Origin: SAR86 cluster bacterium AG-422-E19
GTDB taxonomy: Bacteria > Pseudomonadota > Gammaproteobacteria > Magnimaribacterales > AG-339-G14
Reading direction: 5' to 3'
Length of the DNA stretch: 64,000 bases
Assembly: GCA_003213595.1 (NCBI GenBank)
Contig: QCMR01000001.1
Location: 1-64,000 of the forward strand
The position numbers and the translations under genes are program-made. Shown piece by piece: positions 27,142 to 34,993 of this stretch (positions are counted from its first letter, which is position 1; every line of letters starts with the position of its first letter). The notes under the pieces are model-generated. The model was not told the origin of the DNA. It searched no databases and saw only the letters and a list, made by a program, of their open reading frames with translations.

Positions 27142-27206
27142 AAAGCAACTCTTAAAAATATTTGAAATATCTTCCTGGATTATTTCAAAATATATAAAGT
27201 TGCTTT
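27142..27206. repeat. Long imperfect inverted repeat between hemA and the siderophore receptor
   Basis: AAAGCAACT (27142-27150) pairs with AGTTGCTTT (27198-27206). Inside it TATTTGAAATAT pairs imperfectly with ATTTCAAAATAT, around an ATC-rich loop near CCTGG. The whole forms a hairpin of about 65 bases at the convergent ends of hemA and the receptor gene. TTTTCTTCG follows on the plus strand. It could terminate transcription from either side or protect the receptor mRNA 3' end. The rest of the 240-base gap shows nothing else I recognise apart from the hemA terminator. Confidence 0.5.
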
Positions 27207-27226
27207 TCTTCGTTCTCTCCTAATGA

Positions 27227-29371
27227 TTAAAATCTTTTGCTGTAAGAAACTCTTACGTTTTGAGACTCACCTACTGAAACTTGATGGTCAGAGTGAGAAT
27301 GAGGATAATAAGTTTCATCACCTAGGTTTTCAATATTAATCCTTACAACATCGTTTTCACCTGGAGTAATTGTCATTGCCATATCTAACCTAGTGTAATC
27401 AGGTAATAATGGTCCAGATTCCGCATTAATATAGGATTCATCTTGGTATGTTGCTCCAAAGCTAATTGCAAACATGTCGTTAGCTTGGTGTGTATACCAC
27501 AACGAATAAGTGAGCTCAGGTATTTCCTTTGCTGCTCCCGATCCTTTCGATTTAGTAGCATCTACAGAAGCTAAGCCAAATCTAATAGCATTGTTATCAT
27601 TAACTTGGCCGTTAAGAGTTATTTCAAAACCATCGATTTCCAAACCTATTTCTCGTGTTTCTTCGCCAGTTCCATTATCAAAAGCAGTTGCTTTAGTCTG
27701 TTCACCTGTGAAATAAGCTAATGCAAGCGAGAGACCTGAATCAGTGTCATATTTAAAACCTAATTCAGTATTTTCAAAAACATCTGGATCAAACTTGCCA
27801 GAATCTCCTTTAAAAGTCTTATATTGTTCGCCCGAACGAGGTTGAAATGCCTCACTGTAGCTAAAGTATAGCGACATGTTTTCTTGAGGTTTAAAAATTA
27901 ATCCTAAGCGAGGTGAGAAAAGAGAATCTTTTTTCGTTAAGCTTGGATTAGTTCCATTTAAAGCTCCTTTGCCTGTTCCATCAACAGTTATGCCGTACTG
28001 TTTAATTGTAGTTTCAACTTCGTCATAACGACCACCTAGGATCATGTTCCACTGGTCTGCTAAGTCTATGTTCCCTTGAAGATAGAGTGAAGTAACTTCG
28101 ATGTCAGTATCAGATTGGTTGTTCAAATCAGATATATAATCGACATAAGTCACTTGGTCTTGAGTTACGTCTGCATCTGTCAATCCACCTGTTTCAAGCG
28201 TTCGTCTGTTCGTAAGATTTCCATTTGCTACATTAAAATTCATATTTCTGACTGGCATAAAGATTTCATTATCGTCTCTAGTAGAAGAGAAGTAAGTGTT
28301 GTAACGGTGGTTGTTGTTTTCAGTATCAACCATTTCAAAACCTACAGTTAATGTTCCTCGATCAAATTCATTTATGCTGCTTAAAGCAATGATTAAGCTT
28401 TCACGCATAGTTACATCACGATATCCATCCATCTTAGCTCCCATGGAAGCTGTGTAATCAGACACGTACAAGTTTTGATACATTTTTCTGAAATCGTTTG
28501 CAGTAACACTAAAATTAAGTTTTCCAGTATCAGAATAATTGTGATTCAGTGAGCCTTTTAAAATATTTGCTTCAAGCGTTGTTGTATTAAGGTCTTTAGT
28601 ACCAAAAACAATGTCTTTCATAGCATCAATTGGGCTTTTAGTTGCATCATCAGTTGGAATACCTCTATCAACGAATCTTTCGTGATCAGCGTATTCATAA
28701 GACAAATCTATAGTTGTCTCTGAGTCAACTTGAATTTTCATAGTCGGGTTAACACCTACTCTATCTCCACTAAACATGTCTCTGTGATTAGCAAGCGAAT
28801 CAACATGAACGTTTAAACGAAAAGCAACGTTATCGTTGACTATCATATTTCCGTCCATAGCAACGTCTCCGCCACCAAAAGAATCAATACCAGTGTCAAG
28901 AGAGCTAAAGGTTTCGCCAATTTGAGCAGTCTTAGAAACTCTGTTGATTAGACCACCAGTTCCGCCACGACCAAATAAAAGTGCATCACCACCTTTAAGT
29001 ATCTCAACTTGCTCAACGTTGTAAAGAGATCTGTAGTATTGAACGTCGTCTCTTACGCCATCTTGATAGAAGTCTGCAGTTGATCTAACACCTCTGAAGA
29101 CAACAGCATCTCTGTGACCCTCACCCTGAGAAGTATTTACTCCTGGGGTGTATCTAATTAAATCGCCTATTTGCCTGAATCCTTGGTTTCTAATGTCATC
29201 ATCAGTGATAACAGATACTGATTGAGGAACATCCAAAATCGGTACTGGGGGTTTAAGAGAGTTAACTTGATCTTTGTAAAGGACTTTGCCTTTAACCTCA
29301 AGTGTCTCATCTTGCGCATAAACCGCTGAAGTTGTAAAAACTAAAGCGAAAAGAAAAACAATTTTTTTCAT
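27227..29371 (-). CDS. TonB-dependent siderophore receptor
   Basis: Outer-membrane gated porin for ferric siderophores, powered by TonB. A signal peptide (cleaved near AVYAQ) precedes the plug domain: PPVPILDVPQSVSVITDD, IGDLIRYTPGVNTSQGEG, and GVRDDVQYYRSLYNVEQVEILKGGDALLFGRGGTGGLINRVSK (quoted in pieces in the family). A beta-barrel fills the rest, ending SYSKRF with the C-terminal Phe used by BamA. Plug features match the catecholate/FhuE-Fiu-type TIGR01783 group. The 714-residue size is typical. A perfect Fur box lies 37 bases before the ATG, so iron repression is strongly indicated. Confidence 0.92.
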   Translation of the reverse strand: MKKIVFLFALVFTTSAVYAQDETLEVKGKVLYKDQVNSLKPPVPILDVPQSVSVITDDDIRNQGFRQIGDLIRYTPGVNTSQGEGHRDAVVFRGVRSTADFYQDGVRDDVQYYRSLYNVEQVEILKGGDALLFGRGGTGGLINRVSKTAQIGETFSSLDTGIDSFGGGDVAMDGNMIVNDNVAFRLNVHVDSLANHRDMFSGDRVGVNPTMKIQVDSETTIDLSYEYADHERFVDRGIPTDDATKSPIDAMKDIVFGTKDLNTTTLEANILKGSLNHNYSDTGKLNFSVTANDFRKMYQNLYVSDYTASMGAKMDGYRDVTMRESLIIALSSINEFDRGTLTVGFEMVDTENNNHRYNTYFSSTRDDNEIFMPVRNMNFNVANGNLTNRRTLETGGLTDADVTQDQVTYVDYISDLNNQSDTDIEVTSLYLQGNIDLADQWNMILGGRYDEVETTIKQYGITVDGTGKGALNGTNPSLTKKDSLFSPRLGLIFKPQENMSLYFSYSEAFQPRSGEQYKTFKGDSGKFDPDVFENTELGFKYDTDSGLSLALAYFTGEQTKATAFDNGTGEETREIGLEIDGFEITLNGQVNDNNAIRFGLASVDATKSKGSGAAKEIPELTYSLWYTHQANDMFAISFGATYQDESYINAESGPLLPDYTRLDMAMTITPGENDVVRINIENLGDETYYPHSHSDHQVSVGESQNVRVSYSKRF

Positions 29372-29407
29372 AATAAATTCATCTCCTAAATAAGATTGAT
29401 TATCAAA

Positions 29408-29422
29408 TGATAATGATTATCA
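29408..29422. promoter_or_regulatory. Fur box, perfect 7-1-7 palindrome
   Basis: TGATAATGATTATCA matches the Fur 7-1-7 consensus (TGATAATnATTATCA) at every specified base. It lies 37 bases upstream of the receptor ATG, in the promoter zone. Partial extra repeats on both sides (TGATTATCA before, CATTTA after) could allow overlapping Fur dimers. Confidence 0.9.
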
Positions 29423-29441
29423 TTTATATTGTAAATGAAAA

Positions 29442-29456
29442 TGAGAAACATTCTCA
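29442..29456. promoter_or_regulatory. Second, degenerate Fur-like palindrome
   Basis: TGAGAAACATTCTCA is a self-complementary element with three mismatches to the 7-1-7 Fur consensus. It lies 20 bases upstream of the perfect box, between the FTR1 stop and the receptor promoter, and could extend Fur binding. Confidence 0.6.
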
Positions 29457-29487
29457 TTAAGATATATATTTATAACTTTTTTATTTT

Positions 29488-30378
29488 TTAAGCGTAAAAA
29501 CGTCGCCAGAAAGTAAGTCCAAGCAAAAGAGAAGCCAACCATGCAAAAAGTTCCACATAGTTTGGATTACTGTTGTAACCAAAAAATCCTTTTAAGAATG
29601 CGCCAACGCTTCCACTATCATGCATGATGTGTATGTATTTGCCCTGCCCTTTGATGTTGTAACTATAGAAAAAAGATTGATCATTTTCTCCAAGTTCTTC
29701 TTTGGGCTTTAAAATATCCCAAGGTCTGGATATTTCCTCTTTGCTTTCAAGACCAACCATTTGCAAATTATCGGATTTGACCAAATAACTTTCAATTTCA
29801 TGAGTGCCATAAGCAACCATGCCTGAAGCTAAAAATACCAACAACAATGTTGTCGCTTGGAAGAAAGATCTAATATTGAATCTTTTTCCTTGAATAACAA
29901 AGATATAAACCAAGATCAAAGCGGCGATGATTCCAGTAAAAAACCCTAAATAAGAAAAGCTTTGAGTCATCGAAAAACTAGCTAAAAGGAATACAACCGT
30001 TTCAAAACCCTCTCGAATCACTGAGAAAAAAACCAAAAAGAAAATTCCCCAGGACGAACTCATGGCAATAACTGACTGCTCTTCAAGTTGTTTACGATCA
30101 CTAACATGTTTTGAAAGCCAAAAAATTACATACCAAATAAAGCCTGCAGTTATGAACATAAAAATTCCTTCAAAGAGAGCTTTAAGAGAGTTGTTTCCCA
30201 GAGCCTGTTGCGCTGAAACAATAAAATAAGCGACCAAAATACTGGCAACAATTGATGTTAGAACAGCAAGCCATAGCTTTTGAGTTGAAGCGCCATTACT
30301 GGTTAGGAATAAATAAATTATTCCGACAATTAAGGCAGCTTCCAAAGTTTCTCTAAATAGGATAATAAATTCGTTCAT
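29488..30378 (-). CDS. FTR1 family iron permease
   Basis: An integral membrane protein of 296 residues with about seven membrane segments. The FTR1 iron motifs are present: RETLE at residues 9-13 and REGFE at 122-126. A periplasmic loop of about 70 residues precedes the last helix. EfeU-type permeases import iron, usually with partner EfeO/EfeB or a ferroxidase; none is encoded next door. It lies upstream of the siderophore receptor on the same strand, and a Fur-like box precedes it, so both respond to iron. Substrate ion (Fe2+ or Fe3+) is not readable. Confidence 0.88.
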   Translation of the reverse strand: MNEFIILFRETLEAALIVGIIYLFLTSNGASTQKLWLAVLTSIVASILVAYFIVSAQQALGNNSLKALFEGIFMFITAGFIWYVIFWLSKHVSDRKQLEEQSVIAMSSSWGIFFLVFFSVIREGFETVVFLLASFSMTQSFSYLGFFTGIIAALILVYIFVIQGKRFNIRSFFQATTLLLVFLASGMVAYGTHEIESYLVKSDNLQMVGLESKEEISRPWDILKPKEELGENDQSFFYSYNIKGQGKYIHIMHDSGSVGAFLKGFFGYNSNPNYVELFAWLASLLLGLTFWRRFYA

Positions 30379-30408
30379 AAAAATTTAGTGTGTTCTTGAA
30401 AATGTAAA

Positions 30409-30423
30409 TGATAACTATTCTCA
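30409..30423. promoter_or_regulatory. Fur-like box in FTR1 / TonB receptor divergent promoter
   Basis: TGATAACTATTCTCA differs from the 7-1-7 Fur consensus at two positions. It lies 31 bases before the FTR1 ATG and about 120 bases before the divergent receptor, so it most plausibly controls FTR1 and might reach the receptor. Confidence 0.75.
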
Positions 30424-30543
30424 TTAATATAACAAGTTTTTTTATTTTTTTTCTTGGTATTTTTTTTAGCTTATGACTCGACTTTATAAGGAAAATAAAG
30501 GTATCATTGCCTCATAAATTAAGATTATCCAGGGGGGATAACA

Positions 30544-33500
30544 ATGTATAAAAAACTTTTACTTACGGGAGTCCTTCTCTCGTTCTTTTCGGGCTTGAGT
30601 TTTACTCAAGATGAACAAGTTACTGTAATAGGTTCCTTGATTAAAGGTACCCCAATCGATACAGGTTCACCAGTATCAACATTTAATGCTGAAGAAGTTG
30701 CTTCTCAAAATAACTTAAATATTGTTGAGCTTATTAAAATGGTTCCTGGTAGTTCAGGAATGGATGGTGAAGCCAACCAGTTCGGTTCAAATGCTTCTGA
30801 GGGTATTGCTAACGTAAACTTGCGTGGTCTTGGGACCAATAGAACTTTGGTTCTTGTTAACGGCAAAAGACAAGTAACAGTCCCAATCGCGACTGGTGCT
30901 GGAAGGTCCGTTAACTTAAACGATCTACCTATGTCTGCTTTAAGTAGAATAGAAATCCTTAAAGAAGGTGCTGCCGCGACTTATGGTTCTGATGCCATAG
31001 CTGGGGTAGTAAACTTCATCACTGATTCAACTTTTGAAGGATTGAGAGTTAATTTCGGTGCTAAAGGCATATCAGGTGCCGAACAAGATGGTAATGAATT
31101 CTCTATAACCTATGGAACAGCCCTTAATGATGGAACTAACTTTCTTTTATCACTTGGTGCTCAGAAAAAAGGAGAACTTCGTGCAGAAAATACTGAATAC
31201 GTCAGAAGAAGTTTCAAAGAAAATGGCGTTGGTGGTTGGTCGTCTTTCGGTAACCCAGGTACTTTTGTTTTTAAACTAGATGATGGTAATGCTAATACCG
31301 ATGCACCGACTGGCTATGTTGGAGACCCTGGTTGTAATGCTTCTGGTGGTTATGCGCAATTGCTCTCAGCAGATTCAAAAGTAGCCCATAAAAATGCTGC
31401 TGGAGATACTATAAGTGAAACTGACATGGGTGGTTATCACACTTTATGTCGTTACCAGTACGCATACTTTGATAACGTTCAGGAAGAACAAACCAATTCT
31501 CAACTTTGGATGGAATTTAACGGAGACGTAAACGGGGAACATGATTTTCATGTGGAATTTTCTTACGGAAAAACAAACGTTCCTAACTATGCTACATCTC
31601 CTTCTTATCCCCCAAACAATCCTACTGCAACAGTTGTTCCTAACTATCACCCTGGATTGCAAGCTTTGTATACACAACACCCAGCTTTTGCAACTCTATT
31701 AAAAGGATCTGCGTTTGGAGGAGATGGAACTACTCAAAGAGCTGCACATGCAATGTTTGCTAGGCCTTTTGCTACAGCGGGAAATCCAAACGGTGCTTCC
31801 AATGGAGCGGAAAATGAATTTAGAAAGTATGACGTTTACAGATTTGCTTTTGATTTTGAAGGTTCTTTAACTGATGGAATCGAATACAGCACGGGATTGA
31901 ACTATTCACAAAGTGAAGGTAACTATACTTTCTCAGATACACAACAAAATAAATATAATTCTTCGCTATGGGGTTATGGTGGGCCTAACTGTCCATATGA
32001 AATGACTGCGCTTAGCGCGACAGGTGTTCCAACCATGACACACAAAGTTACAGGAGTTAACGCTACTCTTAGCGCAACACCTCCTACTGGTTGTGGTTAC
32101 TTGAACATCTTCTCGAATGCCTTTGAGCAAGGGAACCAAGCATTTTATGATAATAAAAACCCTTTTACTGGAGACAATCAAGTGGGGACTTCTATTAAAG
32201 ATAAAGTTGGTAAAAACCCTCATTATTTAGCAGCTCAAGCTAACGATCCAGATTTTCTTAGATGGTTAGTTGACAGAGGTGAAGTTGAAGCTAAATCTAC
32301 TTTAATGACTGCAGATTTCACCATACAAGGCTCTATGGGCGCCCTATCTGGTGGAGATGCTGCATGGGCTTTTGGTTATGAAAGAAGAGAGTACAATCTT
32401 GAACAATCGCTGCCTTCGAGAGCTGGAACAAAACTTTCACCAACTCACGATATCTTTGACGGAGACAAACATCCTTGTCTATTACCTAAAGACAACAGAG
32501 ATGCTTCTGAAAGAGCTAGCTGTTTAGCTACAAACCCTGCGGGTCTGTTTATGTTCTTAGCTCCTGCTTACGGAAGAGACCAAAGCCAAGAAGTTGATTC
32601 TCTATTTGCTGAATTCGCACTTCCAATTTTGGATAATTTCGACATGCAATTGGCTTTAAGATATGAAGATTATGGCAATGTTGACTCTGTAGATCCTAAA
32701 GTCGTAATGCGTTGGACACCAATTGATGCACTTACTTTAAGGTTTACTGGACAAACTACGTTTAGAGCTCCAAACCCAGATGAAATTTGGGACAAGAGAT
32801 CTACATCACTTGCCTACGTAGCTCAAACCGGTGCGTTTAAAGCAATTGATGCTACTGGTAATCCTAATCTTGAGCCAGAAGAAGCGACTACTTACAACTT
32901 CGGTATCATTACTGACTTTGGTACAGACAATTGGACAGCAACAGTTGACTACTACAACTTTGATTTTGATAACCCAATCATTACCGAAGCATATGCGCAA
33001 ATTGCTGCTGCTTATGCTGCGGGTAAAGCTGCTGGTGCAACAGCTGCCCAAACTGCTGCTTTTAACGCTGTTAAAGGCCAAGTACGAGGTGGACCTAATT
33101 ACCGAACCGATGGTTCTTTTGCAGCTTCTCAAATTGCAAGAATAGAAACTCTCTATGTTAACGGTCCACAAACGGAAACAGATGGGCTTGATATCTATGT
33201 CAAATGGGAAGACGACTATGCTAATGGTGTTTTATCTGCAGGTATGGAAGCAGCTTACGTAATTGATTACAGTGTTGCTGCATACTCTAAAGGTGGTGCT
33301 CAAATAGCTGGTGCTTATGAATGTGCTGGTTACTTCAACATCAATAACACTTGTAGATCTATGCCTGACCTTAAGTCAAAAGCATTTGTGAACTATGTAA
33401 CTGATCAACACAATTTTTATGGTGCCATCAATTATATATCTTCATATGAAGACAGACGTTCAAATGTTGAGATTGCTCCTCATACTACTGTAGATGCTAC

Positions 33501-33660
33501 TTACACTTACAGTTGGGATGACTTCAGCATGTCTTTCTCAGCATATAATCTTACTGATGAACAACCTCCATTTGCTTTATGGGAAATGAGCTATGATCCA
33601 AATACTCACAGTCCATTAGGTAGATACTTTAAAGTAGGTTTTACATACAATATGGAGTAA
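30544..33660 (+). CDS. Large TonB-dependent receptor
   Basis: A 1038-residue outer-membrane receptor. The signal peptide ends near SFTQ; the TonB-box region DEQVTVIGS leads into the plug: SPVSTFNAEEVASQNNLNIVELIKMVPGSS, VNLRGLGTNRTLVLVNGKR and LPMSALSRIEILKEGAAATYGSDAIAGVVNF (in pieces). This is the iron-independent, Bacteroidetes/marine-gamma-like subgroup often tied to carbohydrate or peptide uptake. The barrel contains an alanine-rich stretch AAAYAAGKAAGATAAQTAAF near residue 825. It ends YNME, not in Phe. A strong AGGGGGG Shine-Dalgarno precedes the ATG. The substrate is unknown; iron-locus location might suggest a metal complex. Confidence 0.9.
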   Translation: MYKKLLLTGVLLSFFSGLSFTQDEQVTVIGSLIKGTPIDTGSPVSTFNAEEVASQNNLNIVELIKMVPGSSGMDGEANQFGSNASEGIANVNLRGLGTNRTLVLVNGKRQVTVPIATGAGRSVNLNDLPMSALSRIEILKEGAAATYGSDAIAGVVNFITDSTFEGLRVNFGAKGISGAEQDGNEFSITYGTALNDGTNFLLSLGAQKKGELRAENTEYVRRSFKENGVGGWSSFGNPGTFVFKLDDGNANTDAPTGYVGDPGCNASGGYAQLLSADSKVAHKNAAGDTISETDMGGYHTLCRYQYAYFDNVQEEQTNSQLWMEFNGDVNGEHDFHVEFSYGKTNVPNYATSPSYPPNNPTATVVPNYHPGLQALYTQHPAFATLLKGSAFGGDGTTQRAAHAMFARPFATAGNPNGASNGAENEFRKYDVYRFAFDFEGSLTDGIEYSTGLNYSQSEGNYTFSDTQQNKYNSSLWGYGGPNCPYEMTALSATGVPTMTHKVTGVNATLSATPPTGCGYLNIFSNAFEQGNQAFYDNKNPFTGDNQVGTSIKDKVGKNPHYLAAQANDPDFLRWLVDRGEVEAKSTLMTADFTIQGSMGALSGGDAAWAFGYERREYNLEQSLPSRAGTKLSPTHDIFDGDKHPCLLPKDNRDASERASCLATNPAGLFMFLAPAYGRDQSQEVDSLFAEFALPILDNFDMQLALRYEDYGNVDSVDPKVVMRWTPIDALTLRFTGQTTFRAPNPDEIWDKRSTSLAYVAQTGAFKAIDATGNPNLEPEEATTYNFGIITDFGTDNWTATVDYYNFDFDNPIITEAYAQIAAAYAAGKAAGATAAQTAAFNAVKGQVRGGPNYRTDGSFAASQIARIETLYVNGPQTETDGLDIYVKWEDDYANGVLSAGMEAAYVIDYSVAAYSKGGAQIAGAYECAGYFNINNTCRSMPDLKSKAFVNYVTDQHNFYGAINYISSYEDRRSNVEIAPHTTVDATYTYSWDDFSMSFSAYNLTDEQPPFALWEMSYDPNTHSPLGRYFKVGFTYNME

Positions 33661-33678
33661 GTCTTACTTAATAAAAAA

Positions 33679-33705
33679 AGCCTCTGCTTGCAGAGGCTTT
33701 TTTTT
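33679..33705. terminator. Bidirectional rho-independent terminator
   Basis: A 9-base stem AGCCTCTGC / GCAGAGGCT with a short TT loop, flanked by A7 on the left and T7 on the right. The T run follows the TonB receptor on the plus strand; the A run serves tesA on the minus strand. The tesA stop codon lies within the T run. Confidence 0.92.
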
Positions 33706-34330
33706 ATTTAAAGATATTCAATAATTCTTTTTTAACTTGCTCGGCAATAATTTTCTGAGCTTTTTGATTGGGATGAATTCCATCTAATTGCATTAAGTCC
33801 TTATCAAGGGCAACGTTTTCTAACAAAAAGGACATCTTAGGAATGCTTTTTTCTTGAGCTATTTCTGAATAAATACTTTCAAACGCCGCTATATAATTTT
33901 TTCCATAATTTGGCGGTATTCTTATTTGCATAATAATTGGATAAGCCCCGGCTTCTAAAGAAACATCTATTATTTTAATTAAGTTATGTTTGATTTTATC
34001 AATTGGATAGCCTCTCAGTGCATCGTTACCGCCCAGTTCAACCAAAACATAATTTGGCCTGTATTGTTTTAAATCATTCTCAATTCTGGATAAGCCGCCA
34101 ATGGTTGTATCTCCCGAAATACTAGAGTTGATAATCTGTAATTCCTTTCCAGATGTCTTCAATGAAACCTCCAATAACTGAACCCAATTTTCCGATTCTT
34201 TCAATCCATAACCAGCTGAAATACTGTCTCCTAAAATCAAAAGCTTCTTTGATTCTGCAGTGATAGAATAAGAAAAAGTTAAAAATAAAATTAATATTAT
34301 TTTTAATCCATATTTTTCTAAAAAATTCAT
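33704..34330 (-). CDS. tesA: Arylesterase / lysophospholipase L1 (TesA-like SGNH hydrolase)
   Basis: Exported SGNH hydrolase. A hydrophobic signal segment of about 25 residues precedes LLILGDSISAGYGL with the nucleophile serine; block III is ELGGNDALRG and the His block is LDGIHPNQKAQ. The 208-residue length equals E. coli TesA. It cleaves thioesters or esters in the periplasm. Its ATG lies only 3 bases from the divergent ABC transporter start, as in the conserved tesA/ybbA pair. Confidence 0.92.
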   Translation of the reverse strand: MNFLEKYGLKIILILFLTFSYSITAESKKLLILGDSISAGYGLKESENWVQLLEVSLKTSGKELQIINSSISGDTTIGGLSRIENDLKQYRPNYVLVELGGNDALRGYPIDKIKHNLIKIIDVSLEAGAYPIIMQIRIPPNYGKNYIAAFESIYSEIAQEKSIPKMSFLLENVALDKDLMQLDGIHPNQKAQKIIAEQVKKELLNIFK

Positions 34331-34333
34331 TTG

Positions 34334-34993
34334 ATGATTATAGAAGCAAGAAATTTGTCAAAAAAGATTATTTTTAATAATCAGGAAATAGTCATTCTAG
34401 ACGATATCAATCTTGAAGTAAGTGCTTCTTCTTCCTTAGCGGTAATTGGACCTTCTGGCTCAGGAAAATCTACTCTTTTGGGTATTTTAGCTGGCCTCGA
34501 TTCCCCAAGTTCTGGTGAGATATTTATCAATCAAACACCTCTACATAATTTATCTGAAGATGCTCGAGCAAAAATCAGAAAAGACTCAGTTGCATTTGTT
34601 TTTCAGAACTTTGAACTCTTGGCAGGCCTTAATGCTTTGGAAAATGTGATGCTTCCTATAGAGCTAAAAGGCAAGAAAAAAGCAAGAGCCATTGCCGAAA
34701 CTTACCTTGAAAAAGTAGGTATGCAAAATCGCTTAACGCATTACCCTCAGCAACTTTCTGGAGGGGAACAGCAAAGAGTTGCTATAGCTAGAGCTTTTGC
34801 CTGTGAAGCCGATGTATTGTTTTGCGATGAACCAACTGGAAATTTAGATTCCAGTAACAGCGAGCTAATTGCTAATCTTATCTTTGATACTTTTATGGAA
34901 TCCTCAAGTGCATTGGTTATTGTGACTCATGATATTTCCTTAGCAAATAGATGCGATCAAAAAATAGAGTTAGTTGATGGCAAAGTCTTATGA
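34334..34993 (+). CDS. ybbA: ABC transporter ATP-binding protein, YbbA/LolD type
   Basis: ATPase of a MacB/LolD-class ABC system. Walker A GPSGSGKST near residue 40, signature LSGGEQQRVAIARAFA near 140 and Walker B VLFCDEPTGNLD near 160. Size is 219 residues. ATG 34334 is chosen over the TTG codon immediately before it at 34331. It overlaps the permease by 4 bases (ATGA) and faces tesA, as in E. coli. Function in YbbAP is not settled; it may move hydrophobic molecules or lipids out of the inner membrane. Confidence 0.92.
   Translation: MIIEARNLSKKIIFNNQEIVILDDINLEVSASSSLAVIGPSGSGKSTLLGILAGLDSPSSGEIFINQTPLHNLSEDARAKIRKDSVAFVFQNFELLAGLNALENVMLPIELKGKKKARAIAETYLEKVGMQNRLTHYPQQLSGGEQQRVAIARAFACEADVLFCDEPTGNLDSSNSELIANLIFDTFMESSSALVIVTHDISLANRCDQKIELVDGKVL

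Noticed and set aside
32831-33145. 104-residue plus-strand ORF inside the large TonB receptor
   Set aside because: Leu/Thr-rich shadow of the Ala-rich receptor segment in another frame; no start context.
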